A stretch of 52,967 bases of DNA from Pseudomonadales bacterium (lineage in GTDB: Bacteria > Pseudomonadota > Gammaproteobacteria > Pseudomonadales > Azotimanducaceae). Every line of letters starts with the position of its first letter. Position 1 is the stretch's first letter. The position numbers were made by a program, and so were the translations under genes. The DNA lies in the NCBI GenBank assembly GCA_028281885.1, contig JANQJA010000006.1, forward strand, positions 1 to 52,967. Reading direction: 5' to 3'. Shown here piece after piece: positions 17,746 to 26,272 of this stretch. Under the pieces are notes generated by a model. The model had not been told where the DNA came from. It did no database searches and worked only from the letters and a program-made list of their open reading frames with translations.

Positions 17746-18819
17746 ATGGAAGAGATTGCCTTTTATACGCTGGCCGGGGCACCCAAGTCCCCACGTGATC
17801 TCATTGATGAGGTTCGCATGGGTGAAGATCTGGGCTTCGGTTCTGTGTTCATTTCTGAACGTTTTAATGTCAAGGAAGCCTGTACGCTGTCAGGCGCGGT
17901 TGGTGCGGTCTCCGAGAAACTGGGTATTGCCACTGCCGCGACCAATCACAACACACGACATCCGCTGGTGACCGCTTCTTATGCCATGACGATGCACAGG
18001 CTCACGGGCGGGCGTTTTTCCCTGGGTCTTGGTCGTGGCATGGGACCGAAGTTCGACGGCATGGGTTTGAAACGCATCACGACAGCACAGATCGAAGATT
18101 TTGTTGGCGTCATGCGCCGATTGTGGCGAGGCGAAGGCATCATTGGCCACGACGGTCCCTGTGGTAAATATCCCCGTCTCGCGCTGGGTGCCCAGTTCGA
18201 TGAACATATACCGATGACCTTCACGGCCTTCGGGCCCAACTCGCTGGCTCTTGGCGGCCGCGCGTTCGATGCGGTGGTGCTGCATACGTTCTTTACCGAA
18301 GAGACGACGCGTCGCTGTGTTCGTCTGGTCAAGGAAGCCGCCGAGAAAGCGGGACGTGATCCGGATCACGTCAAAGTCTGGTCCTGTTTTGCCGTGGTGG
18401 GCGACCATCTGCCTGAGGAAATCAGGTTGAAGAAAATGGTGGGCCGGCTGGCCACCTACCTGCAGGCCTATGGCGATCTGATGGTGGAAACCAATAACTG
18501 GGATCCGGGGGTGCTGAAGCGATTCCGTGAAGATGATTTTGTCCGCAACTTCCGCGGCGCGATTGATGGTCTTGCAACGACTGAAGAACTGGAGCATGTC
18601 GGTACCCTGATCCCCGATGAGTGGCTGGCGGATGCTGCCACCGGTTCGCCGGAACAATGCGTCGACGCGATTAACGGTCAGTTCGATATGGGCTGCGACG
18701 GAGTAATTATGCATGGTGCGTCCCCCACAGACCTCGAGCCGGTGGTCAGGGCCTATGCGGCCCAGCGGGATGCATCTGGTTTTACCCACATGACGGCCAA
18801 CCCCGGGGGCGTTGCGTGA
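17746..18819 (+). CDS. Luciferase-like (LLM class) flavin/F420-type oxidoreductase
   Basis: This 357-residue TIM-barrel oxidoreductase of the bacterial luciferase superfamily begins EEIAFYTLAGAPKSP and contains GEDLGFGSVFISERF. It also has ATAATNHNTRHPLVTAS (about 64-80), and the phosphate/cofactor loop region GGRFSLGLGRGMGPKFDG. The pattern resembles the F420-dependent MSMEG_2249-type subgroup known mainly from actinobacteria. In a proteobacterium FMN or F420 could be used, and the sequence does not decide. The gene overlaps the APH-fold kinase gene by four bases (GTGA), so the two products are probably used together. Its role may be oxidation or reduction of a ring or side-chain intermediate. 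Confidence 0.88.
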   Translation: MEEIAFYTLAGAPKSPRDLIDEVRMGEDLGFGSVFISERFNVKEACTLSGAVGAVSEKLGIATAATNHNTRHPLVTASYAMTMHRLTGGRFSLGLGRGMGPKFDGMGLKRITTAQIEDFVGVMRRLWRGEGIIGHDGPCGKYPRLALGAQFDEHIPMTFTAFGPNSLALGGRAFDAVVLHTFFTEETTRRCVRLVKEAAEKAGRDPDHVKVWSCFAVVGDHLPEEIRLKKMVGRLATYLQAYGDLMVETNNWDPGVLKRFREDDFVRNFRGAIDGLATTEELEHVGTLIPDEWLADAATGSPEQCVDAINGQFDMGCDGVIMHGASPTDLEPVVRAYAAQRDASGFTHMTANPGGVA

Positions 18820-19877
18820 TTCCAAGCCCGGAGACCCTGACTTCAGAGTGGCTGACCGAATGCCTGCAAAAGGCCGGTCACGACACGGAAGTTGTCTCCT
18901 TTACCCAAGAACGGGTCGGGACCGGGCAGATTGGCCTGTGCAACCGGATCGTCATGGAGACGCGGGGCGGGCCGGCACCGAAATCGCTGATCGGGAAATT
19001 CCCGTCACCGAACGCGCTGTCGCGAGGTACGGGTGTGAATATGGGGACCTACCTGCGTGAGGTCAGGTTTTATCGCGAGATGCAGTCCCTGGTCAGCATC
19101 TCGACGCCGAGGTGCTACTTCGCGGATATCAACGGCAAGGGGCCCGAATTCCTGTTGCTGCTGGCTGACGCGGCGCCCGCAAAACAGGGTGACCAGATCA
19201 AGGGTTGTGATGAGCGCGTCGCCCGGGCGGCGGTGATGGAACTGGTGGGCCTGCAGGCACCTTTCTGGAACCAGGCAGTGAATGAGCGCTTTGATTTTAT
19301 TGCGCCGCGGCCAACGGTGGGGGGTGGTGGCCAGGAGCGATTCCTGGATCTTTTTGGGAAATTCCGGGAACGCTACGCGCCACGATTATCGGACGATATA
19401 TTCGAATTGATCGATCGCTTTGGCCACGGTATGCAGCATCTGCAGGCGCGGCTGGCAGAACGTCCCTCTGCAGTCGTCCACTATGACTATCGACTGGACA
19501 ACCTGTTGATCGACGAGGCCGTAGAGCCACCCAGGATCAGTGCTGTCGACTGGCAGACAGTCACCCAGGGGAATCCCATGACCGATGTTGCTTACTTTCT
19601 CGGCGGCGGACTGCCCCCGGAGGAAAGACGCCGCATCGAAGAAACGCTGGTGCGGGAATATCACGATGGGCTCTGCGCGGCAGGCATCAGGGATTACAGT
19701 TTCGATGATTGCTGGTACGACTATCGACTGTCGGTCTTTTTCGGATTCCGGGTTGTTGTCACAGCGTCGATGATTGTTCAACAAACCGAGCGCGGCGATG
19801 AAATGTTCATGACCATGGCGCGCAGGCATGCAGCGCATGCCGCTGATCTTGGCTCAGATGAATTTCTGTCATCTTAG
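18816..19877 (+). CDS. Phosphotransferase family protein (aminoglycoside phosphotransferase/kinase fold)
   Basis: This 353-residue protein has the APH/choline-kinase fold. The catalytic loop is HYDYRLDNLLID (about residue 220) and the metal-binding DWQ follows in SAVDWQTVTQGNP (about 246). The N-terminal lobe contains KSLIGKFPSP, which includes the probable ATP-binding lysine. The start is GTG at 18816, inside the end of the luciferase-like gene, with a four-base overlap that signals coupling. Relatives (ACAD10/11-type and EcKinase-like) phosphorylate hydroxyacyl or small alcohol substrates. In ACAD11-type metabolism, 4-hydroxyacyl-CoAs are phosphorylated before elimination. A catabolic kinase role is therefore possible and antibiotic resistance is unlikely; the substrate is not shown. 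Confidence 0.88.
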   Translation: MIPSPETLTSEWLTECLQKAGHDTEVVSFTQERVGTGQIGLCNRIVMETRGGPAPKSLIGKFPSPNALSRGTGVNMGTYLREVRFYREMQSLVSISTPRCYFADINGKGPEFLLLLADAAPAKQGDQIKGCDERVARAAVMELVGLQAPFWNQAVNERFDFIAPRPTVGGGGQERFLDLFGKFRERYAPRLSDDIFELIDRFGHGMQHLQARLAERPSAVVHYDYRLDNLLIDEAVEPPRISAVDWQTVTQGNPMTDVAYFLGGGLPPEERRRIEETLVREYHDGLCAAGIRDYSFDDCWYDYRLSVFFGFRVVVTASMIVQQTERGDEMFMTMARRHAAHAADLGSDEFLSS

Positions 19878-19924
19878 GCCGACCAAACAAATAATCCGGC
19901 ATGTTGCCGGGCGAGAGGGAGAGC

Positions 19925-20743
19925 ATGGCAAACTTTAAATCGGACACAGACCATCTGCTGGTAGAGCAGCAGGACAACATCGCGATCATTACGCTGAACC
20001 GACCCGAGGCTCGTAACGCGTTGTCGGATCAGCTTGCCACTGCGCTGCGAAAAGCGATTGCCTGGGCGGGCGAGGATGATTCTGTTGGTGCGCTGGTGAT
20101 TACCGGTGCCGGGTCCTCCTTCTGCGCGGGTGGCGACGTGAAGGGTATGGGTGCCAGGGAGAATGTCGGACCGCCGCCTTCGCTGCACGAGCAATACGTG
20201 GCTCTCGTGGCGCGACATAAAGAGATGGCGGGCGCGATCTACAAGATGCGTAAACCGACCCTCGCCGCACTGCCGGGTGCTGCTGCCGGCGCCGGAATGT
20301 CCATCTCCCTTGCCTGCGATGTGAGGGTGGCCAGCGATAATGCCTTTCTGACCACGGCCTATGCCCGCATCGGGCTATCCGGCGATTACGGTGTTGCCTG
20401 GCTGTTAACCCGTGTGGTGGGACCGGCGCGGGCGCGAGAATTGCTGATGACCTGTGAACGGGTCCAGGCTGACAAGGCCGAGCGTATTGGCCTGGTGAAT
20501 CGAGTGGTTCCGGCGGATTCACTCATGAGCGAAGCGCTTGCGCTTGCCAAACAGTTGGCGGGGGGACCTCCGGTTGCGATTCGCTACATCAAGGACAATA
20601 TCGATGACGCTTACATTGTGGATCACGACACGGCGATTGAACGAGAGGCGGATCGATTGCTGAAGTCCCGATCCACCAACGACCATCGCGAGGCAGTCAA
20701 GGCGTTTGCCGAAAAGCGCGAACCAAACTTCACTGGCAAGTAG
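19925..20743 (+). CDS. Enoyl-CoA hydratase/isomerase family protein
   Basis: This 272-residue crotonase-fold protein has LNRPEARNALS at the N-terminus, the oxyanion segment FCAGGDVKGMG (about 66) and AALPGAAAGAGMS (about 118). The two catalytic glutamate positions of classical hydratase carry Ser (GMSISLACD) and Ala (TTAYARIG). An aspartate follows in LSGDYG, a pattern seen in isomerases of the PaaG type. Double-bond isomerisation is thus more likely than hydration. The ATG at 19925 is preceded by GAGAGGGAG; an in-frame start 24 bases earlier is less likely. It lies between the kinase and SGNH hydrolase genes. Confidence 0.88.
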   Translation: MANFKSDTDHLLVEQQDNIAIITLNRPEARNALSDQLATALRKAIAWAGEDDSVGALVITGAGSSFCAGGDVKGMGARENVGPPPSLHEQYVALVARHKEMAGAIYKMRKPTLAALPGAAAGAGMSISLACDVRVASDNAFLTTAYARIGLSGDYGVAWLLTRVVGPARARELLMTCERVQADKAERIGLVNRVVPADSLMSEALALAKQLAGGPPVAIRYIKDNIDDAYIVDHDTAIEREADRLLKSRSTNDHREAVKAFAEKREPNFTGK

Positions 20744-20749
20744 TTTCAC

Positions 20750-21907
20750 GTGACCCGACTGACCGGCTCTGAATTACTGAAGTCCCCCGTCGAGTTCAAG
20801 GGGGCGCTCGGTTTTGATGAAACCGAGCAGGGTGTCATGCCCAGCCGCCTGCCCAGTGACGTCTGGTACCAGATACCGGCCCCCATGGACCTGATGGTCA
20901 GGATGCCTTCCGGTGTGCGGCTGGCGTTCAGAACAGACTCGCCGGAAATTGTGCTCAACGTCCATACGTTGCGACGTACCTATGTGGGCCGGCCGGAGCC
21001 AGAGGTGCGATTTGAGCTGATCGTGGATGGCGGTGAATCCAGGATCGAATCGGACCCCAATGGCAATCGCCTTGCGGTCGACATGAAAACGCGAGAGTTT
21101 GAGATCGAGGAAGGCGCGGCGTCCGACATTCGTTTTGACGAACTGGGTGACGGCATGAAAGACGTGGAACTCTGGCTGCCCGCTAACGCGCACGTTGAGA
21201 TTCGCCGTTTTGAACTGGCGGACGGTGCAAAGCTGGAAGCGCCATCGCGTTCGTCCCGGCTGCGCTGGATGCACTATGGCAGTTCCATCAGTCATGGCGC
21301 CGGCGCCAGTCGACCTACCGCGACCTGGCCGGCAGTCGCGGCGGCACTGGGTAACGTCGAACTGTGGAACCTGGGTTTTGGCGGTCATTGCCACCTGGAT
21401 CAGTTTGTCGCCCGAGCCATTCGCGATGCCAGGCCAGACTTCATTACCATCAAGATCGGGATCAATGTGGTGAACCTGGATTCGATGCGTGAGCGTGTTT
21501 TCACACCGGCCCTGCACGGATTTCTGGACACGCTGCGCGAGACCCTGCCGGAAACGCCCATATTGCTGATTTCACCGATCTGGTTCCCGGGGGGAGAGAC
21601 GGACCCGGGCCCCCATTTTCCGGGCCCGAACGGCAAGTGGATTGCCTACCAGGGGCATGAAGAAGTGCAGTTTGGTTGTCTGAACCTGGTCCGCATTCGC
21701 CGGATCGTTGAGAAGGCGGTTCGGGTGCGGCAGGAGCGGGGCGATAAGCATCTCGGTTACCTGAATGGGCTGGAACTGTTTGATGAGGCCGACGAGGGCG
21801 ACCTGCCTGATGGGCTACATCCTGACACCCGGGGGTTGCGCAAGATGGGTGAGCGTTTTGCGGAAAAAGTATTTAGTGAAGGGGGAATCCTGTCGGCGCT
21901 GAGGTAG
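20750..21907 (+). CDS. SGNH/GDSL hydrolase with N-terminal beta domain
   Basis: This 385-residue esterase-type protein has an N-terminal beta-rich domain (about 1-165) and a C-terminal SGNH domain. The nucleophile is the first serine in HYGSSISHGAG (about 178). The oxyanion glycine is in GFGGHCHLD, the asparagine-type block is GINVVN, and the catalytic Asp/His is in LPDGLHPDTRG near the C-terminus. No signal peptide is seen, so it should be cytoplasmic. It may release an acyl or ester group from the catabolic substrate. The start is GTG at 20750, six bases after the crotonase stop, without a strong ribosome site, so coupling is likely. Confidence 0.85.
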   Translation: MTRLTGSELLKSPVEFKGALGFDETEQGVMPSRLPSDVWYQIPAPMDLMVRMPSGVRLAFRTDSPEIVLNVHTLRRTYVGRPEPEVRFELIVDGGESRIESDPNGNRLAVDMKTREFEIEEGAASDIRFDELGDGMKDVELWLPANAHVEIRRFELADGAKLEAPSRSSRLRWMHYGSSISHGAGASRPTATWPAVAAALGNVELWNLGFGGHCHLDQFVARAIRDARPDFITIKIGINVVNLDSMRERVFTPALHGFLDTLRETLPETPILLISPIWFPGGETDPGPHFPGPNGKWIAYQGHEEVQFGCLNLVRIRRIVEKAVRVRQERGDKHLGYLNGLELFDEADEGDLPDGLHPDTRGLRKMGERFAEKVFSEGGILSALR

Positions 21908-21970
21908 CTGCATTACCGCCGTGACAGGCATGAAAATTTATTCCTGACATCTTTATTGGAGAGTAGACAC

Positions 21971-23200
21971 ATGACTGAAGCGCTGATTATCGACGGCGTT
22001 CGTTCGCCGCGAGGACGCGGCAAGAAAGAGGTAGGTGCGCTCAGCACGATTCATCCGCAACGCGTATTGGCGCAGGTGCTGAATGGGCTCAAGGACAAGG
22101 TAGGTTTTGACCCGACCGATGTTGAAGATGTCGTGACCGGGAACAACAGCAATACCGGTGACCATGCCCACGACATCGGACGACTGGCGACGCTGGATGC
22201 CGGCTGGCCGATCTCGACCCCGGGCGTCACGCTCAACCGCTTCTGCGGTTCCGGGCAGCAGGCGGTGACGTTTGCCGCGATGGGAATTCTGGCCGGACAC
22301 CAGGACCTGGTGATTGGTGCCGGTGTGGAATCCATGTCACGTCCTTCGCCGTCCAACACAGATGGCTTTACGGCGAACAATGCCCATCTGTATGAACAGT
22401 ACCCGCTGATTCCCCAGGGCATTTCTGCGGACCTGATTGCGACACTGGAAGGTTTCTCCCGTGAAGATGTCGACCGCTACGGGGTGATGAGCCAGGAGCG
22501 TGCCGAGGCCTCGATTGAGGAAGGGCGCTTCAAGAATTCACTGGTACCGATTTATCACGATGATGGCCAGCTGGCGCTGGATCATGATGAACATCCTCGT
22601 CCGGGCACAACGCTGGAGAGCCTGGCGGGCCTGAATCCTTCTTTTGAGAAGATGGGTGCGTGGGTGCCGGAGGGCCGAACCCGCTCTGCTGACCAGATCT
22701 GCAAGGATCTTTATCCGCAGATCGACAAGGTGATCCATGTTCATCACGCGGGTAACTCTTCCGGCGTCGTGGACGGCGCGAGCGCCATCCTGCTGGCGTC
22801 GCCTGACTATGCCAGTGCCCACGGTCTGAAACCGCGAGCACGTATCGTCATGACAGCAACAGCGGGTACCGAGCCTGTGATCATGCTGACCGCACCCGGG
22901 CCTGCCGCTGAGATCTGTCTGCGCAAGGCGGGTATGAAGGTTGATGACATTGATCTCTTTGAGATCAACGAGGCGTTTGCGTCGGTCGTGCTCAAGTTCC
23001 AGAAGGATCTGGGTGTTCCGGATGAGAAGATCAACGTCTGCGGCGGTGCTATTGCTTTGGGACATCCCATCGGCGCGACCGGGCCCATGTTGATCCAGAC
23101 TGTACTGGATGAGCTTGAGCGTCAGGACAAGTCAACCGCACTGATTGCCATGTGCACCGGTGGCGGCATGGGTACCGCCACCATCATTGAACGAGTTTAG
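21971..23200 (+). CDS. Acetyl-CoA acyltransferase (thiolase), second copy
   Basis: This 409-residue thiolase is a paralogue of the enzyme at 10077. The acylated cysteine is in LNRFCGSGQQ (about residue 92). The CoA loop is HAGNSSGVVDGASA, the catalytic His lies in GHPIGATGP, and the second cysteine is in MCTGGGMG. The ATG at 21971 is preceded by GGAGAG; an upstream in-frame start at 21956 is less likely. It probably performs the thiolytic step of the cluster, yielding acetyl-CoA or propionyl-CoA. It is followed after 29 bases by the MaoC hydratase, so the last two steps are encoded together. Confidence 0.95.
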   Translation: MTEALIIDGVRSPRGRGKKEVGALSTIHPQRVLAQVLNGLKDKVGFDPTDVEDVVTGNNSNTGDHAHDIGRLATLDAGWPISTPGVTLNRFCGSGQQAVTFAAMGILAGHQDLVIGAGVESMSRPSPSNTDGFTANNAHLYEQYPLIPQGISADLIATLEGFSREDVDRYGVMSQERAEASIEEGRFKNSLVPIYHDDGQLALDHDEHPRPGTTLESLAGLNPSFEKMGAWVPEGRTRSADQICKDLYPQIDKVIHVHHAGNSSGVVDGASAILLASPDYASAHGLKPRARIVMTATAGTEPVIMLTAPGPAAEICLRKAGMKVDDIDLFEINEAFASVVLKFQKDLGVPDEKINVCGGAIALGHPIGATGPMLIQTVLDELERQDKSTALIAMCTGGGMGTATIIERV

Positions 23201-23229
23201 TCAGAAAATAGTGAAACGGGAGTAAATAG

Positions 23230-24123
23230 ATGCCAATTACAGTAGCAGATGTTGAAGAAGCGCTTGCGATGGCGCCGACGGAGTCAGAAGGCGAATACAC
23301 AGATCGGGATACGCTGCTCTATGCCGTTGCTATCGGGATGGGACGTGATCCGCTGGATGCGAAGGAGCTGGAGTACGTGTGTGAGACTGTGGGCAACCGC
23401 GTTGTACCGACCGCAGGGACCGTACTTTCCCGTCCGCGTCGCAGTCTTGCGGGAGCCGGCCAGGCAGCTCGTGCAGCGCTGCAGAGCAAGATGAACTACG
23501 CCATGATGCTGCACGGTGAGCAGCGCATTGAGGTCTTCCAGCCGTTGCCACCTGCTGCTGAAATCAATATCAGTTCGCGGGTTGCCGGCGTTTATGACAA
23601 GGGCGAAGGCAAGGGTGCGCTGGTCATCAACGAATCCGCGGTTTCGTTGAAGTCCGATGGCTCGCCGCTTTATACGCAGAGAAACACCATGTTCTACCGT
23701 GCTGATGGTGGCTTCGGTGGCGAGTCCAAGGGGGCGCCGGTTCCCCACCAGCTACCGGACCGTGAGCCGGATGCGGTTTGCGAGATGCCGGGTCGTGTCG
23801 ACCAGGCGATGGTTTACGCGCTCTGCGGTGACCGCAATCCGCTACACCGCGACCCCGGTGTTGCCAAGAAGGCGGGTTTCGATGTGCCGATCCTTCATGG
23901 CCTTTGTTCCTACGGTATTGCGTGCCACGCGGTGCTGAAAACCATGCTGGACTATGACCAGACCCAGATGACCGGGTTCGATGTTCGGTTCTCGTCACCG
24001 GTGTTCCCGGGTGAAACCCAGGTGGTTGAGATGTGGAAGGATGACAAGGTCATTAGCTTCCGGGTCAGGATCAAGGAACGTGATGTCGTTTCGATCAACA
24101 ACGGCAAGTGCACGATCAAGTAG
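23230..24123 (+). CDS. MaoC-family (R)-specific enoyl-CoA hydratase 2
   Basis: This 297-residue protein is a double hot-dog hydratase. The N-terminal half (about 1-150) is a degenerate hot-dog. The C-terminal half has the hydratase-2 signature ALCGDRNPLHRDP (about 198-210) with catalytic Asp and His, then GFDVPILHGLCSYG. Such proteins hydrate trans-2-enoyl-CoA to (R)-3-hydroxyacyl-CoA and match the hydratase part of multifunctional enzyme 2. The SDR at 16778 would take the product. It is the last gene of the rightward cluster and is followed by a strong terminator. GGGAG lies before the ATG. Confidence 0.93.
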   Translation: MPITVADVEEALAMAPTESEGEYTDRDTLLYAVAIGMGRDPLDAKELEYVCETVGNRVVPTAGTVLSRPRRSLAGAGQAARAALQSKMNYAMMLHGEQRIEVFQPLPPAAEINISSRVAGVYDKGEGKGALVINESAVSLKSDGSPLYTQRNTMFYRADGGFGGESKGAPVPHQLPDREPDAVCEMPGRVDQAMVYALCGDRNPLHRDPGVAKKAGFDVPILHGLCSYGIACHAVLKTMLDYDQTQMTGFDVRFSSPVFPGETQVVEMWKDDKVISFRVRIKERDVVSINNGKCTIK

Positions 24124-24150
24124 CCGATCGTCAGCTGCCGGAAATACAGG

Positions 24151-24186
24151 AAAAAAAACGCCGATCATTGATCGGCGTTTTTTTTG
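24151..24186. terminator. Strong bidirectional rho-independent terminator
   Basis: CGCCGATC (24159-24166) pairs perfectly with GATCGGCG (24170-24177) over a 3-base loop. A run of eight A stands before the stem and a run of eight T after it. It separates the long rightward catabolic cluster from the leftward esterase/Yej genes and can stop both. Confidence 0.95.
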
Positions 24187-24201
24187 GCTCAGGATTCGTC
24201 G

Positions 24202-25143
24202 CTAGGCGAAAATCCGTTTTATCGTATCCCGCAGGTCCTGGTTCATTCGTTTCCGGACGGCTGCTTCAGGTGGCTCCGGCGCGTGACAGGTACCCATGTA
24301 GACTTTCAGTTCGGTGGGTACGCCCGCCGCCGTGAGTCGCGTGGCGTAGTCCACGGCTTCATCCCGCAGCAGGTCGACCTCTTTCACGGTCAGGGTGGCC
24401 GGTGGCAGACTACTCAGGTCAGTTTCCCGGGCTGGCGCGGCATATTTATCGGCGACCTGACCATCCAGATAATAGCCCCAGCAGAGCAGCGACTTGTCCC
24501 TTGACCAGGTGCGGTTGTCACAGATTCGCTGCGCGGACAGGGTTTCGTGACGATCGTCCAGTACTGGTGCCATCAGCCACTGGTGGCAGAGAGAAGGGCC
24601 GTTCCGATCTCTCGCCATGAGTGTGACGGCCGCTGCGAGGCAGCCACCGGCGCTGCCGCCGGAGATAGCGATACGGTCGGGTTTGCCGCCGATGGCATCA
24701 GGGCCCGAATCGACCCAGAGCAGCCCCGCGTAACAGTCATTCACCGGTTGCGGATGGACGGCTTCGGGTGTCAGGCGGTATTCCACCGAAACTACATTGC
24801 ATCCGGCCTGTTTCACAAACTCAAAACAGAGTGGATCAGACTGGTTAACGTTGCCGCCGACAAAGCCGCCGCCATGGATGTAATACATGGTGTTCTTTGA
24901 CGGGCCATCCGCAGGACGATAGACCCTGACCATCAATTCAGGGTCCCCGGCTTCCAGGCCCGGTACCATGATGTCTTCAGTGACGATGCCGTCCGGTACG
25001 GGAGACGGGCCGGCCAGGTTCCGGTTACGGTACTTGATGGTGCTCTCTTTGGTGCTTTTGGACAGGTCCGTGTTTGGCATCTTCGCAAACGCGTCCTGCA
25101 GTTCCGGGTCCAGGTACGGAACAATATCAGTCAGTTTTTCCAT
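24202..25143 (-). CDS. Alpha/beta hydrolase of the hormone-sensitive lipase type (acetyl esterase)
   Basis: This 313-residue cytoplasmic esterase has the oxyanion motif HGGGFVGGN (about 92), the nucleophile elbow GGSAGG (about 167) and a C-terminal His in TCHAPEPPE. An Asp in EVDLLRDEA is the likely third triad member. This is the HSL/family IV pattern (short-chain carboxylesterases). The ATG at 25143 is preceded by AAGAGGA. It is the last gene of a leftward unit with a YejB-type permease and two YejA-type proteins and lies 34 bases after the permease stop. It might process an imported ester, but the link is only positional. Confidence 0.9.
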   Translation of the reverse strand: MEKLTDIVPYLDPELQDAFAKMPNTDLSKSTKESTIKYRNRNLAGPSPVPDGIVTEDIMVPGLEAGDPELMVRVYRPADGPSKNTMYYIHGGGFVGGNVNQSDPLCFEFVKQAGCNVVSVEYRLTPEAVHPQPVNDCYAGLLWVDSGPDAIGGKPDRIAISGGSAGGCLAAAVTLMARDRNGPSLCHQWLMAPVLDDRHETLSAQRICDNRTWSRDKSLLCWGYYLDGQVADKYAAPARETDLSSLPPATLTVKEVDLLRDEAVDYATRLTAAGVPTELKVYMGTCHAPEPPEAAVRKRMNQDLRDTIKRIFA

Positions 25144-25177
25144 GTATTCCTCTTAGATCAATATGGCGGGAATCCGA

Positions 25178-26254
25178 TTATTCGCGGGTTTCGAAGTCGA
25201 TTCTTGGATCCACCAGCACATAGCAGATGTCGCCGACCAGGTGAGCGATAAGACCGATCAGCGTCAGCATGAACATGGTGCCGAACAGGATTGGATAGTC
25301 GCGCTTGATTACCGCCTCATAGCCGAGCAGGCCCATGCCATCCAGTGAGAAGATCACCTCGATCAGGAGCGAACCGGTGAACAGCAGCGAGACGAAAGCG
25401 GAGGGGAAACCGGCAACCACCACCAGCATGGCATTGCGCAGCACGTGTCCGTACAACACCTGGCGCTCCTTGAGTCCCTTGGCGCGAGCGGTCAGCACGA
25501 ACTGCTTGTTGATCTCCTCGAGGAAGGAGTTTTTCGTGAGCATGGTGAGTGTCGCAAAGCCGCCCAGGGTCAGCGCGGTGAGGGGCAGTGCGAGGTGCCA
25601 GAAATAGTCCACGATGCGATCGAACCAGCCCATCGTGTCCCAGTTTTCCGACACCAGTCCCCGCATTGGGAAAATGTCCCAGTAGCTGCCCCCGGCAAAC
25701 AGTACGATCAGCAGGATGGCGAACAGAAATCCCGGAATGGCGTAGGCGGTAAAGATCACTGCGCTGGTCCAGGCATCAAAGCGGGTACCATCCCGAACCG
25801 CCTTGGCAATGCCCATGGGTATGGACAGCAGGTAAACGAGTAATAGTGCCCAGGCTCCGATTGAGACGGAAACCGGCATCGCCTGCAGGATCAGGTCCAG
25901 AACAGGCCTGTTCTGAAAGTAACTCTCGCCGAAATCAAAGGTGAGGTAATCGCCGATCATGTTGATGAAACGAATGTGTGCCGGCTTGTCGAATCCAAAC
26001 TGTTTTTCCAGCTGTTCAATCATGCCGGGCGGCAGGCCCTCGGCGCCGGCGTAGGATGACTCGCTGCCGTCCGCGGCACCTGCCTCACCACCGCTGATTC
26101 GGCCAGTGGATGACACGTTACCGAACTGGACCTGGGCAATAACCTGGTCAATGGGCCCGCCGGGCGCAAACTGAACGATGATGAAGTTGACTGTCATGAT
26201 CCCAAACAGCGTTGGAATGATCAGAAACAGGCGCCTAAGCAGATACCTTGCCAT
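25178..26254 (-). CDS. yejB: ABC transporter permease, YejB type
   Basis: This 358-residue inner-membrane permease has the N-terminus RYLLRRLFLIIPTLFGIMT and the long periplasmic insert with PGGPIDQ typical of YejB/DppB-like proteins. The conserved LPLTALTLGG-type loop and a cytoplasmic EAA-like segment (LTARAKGLKERQVLYGH) are present. It would form half of the channel of a peptide or microcin C-type importer. YejE and YejF, which normally follow in yejABEF operons, are absent; an esterase gene comes next. The permease must therefore use partners encoded elsewhere, or the system is a remnant. GAGGGAG lies before the ATG. Confidence 0.92.
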   Translation of the reverse strand: MARYLLRRLFLIIPTLFGIMTVNFIIVQFAPGGPIDQVIAQVQFGNVSSTGRISGGEAGAADGSESSYAGAEGLPPGMIEQLEKQFGFDKPAHIRFINMIGDYLTFDFGESYFQNRPVLDLILQAMPVSVSIGAWALLLVYLLSIPMGIAKAVRDGTRFDAWTSAVIFTAYAIPGFLFAILLIVLFAGGSYWDIFPMRGLVSENWDTMGWFDRIVDYFWHLALPLTALTLGGFATLTMLTKNSFLEEINKQFVLTARAKGLKERQVLYGHVLRNAMLVVVAGFPSAFVSLLFTGSLLIEVIFSLDGMGLLGYEAVIKRDYPILFGTMFMLTLIGLIAHLVGDICYVLVDPRIDFETRE

Positions 26255-26272
26255 GTATGAAATTGCTCCCTC

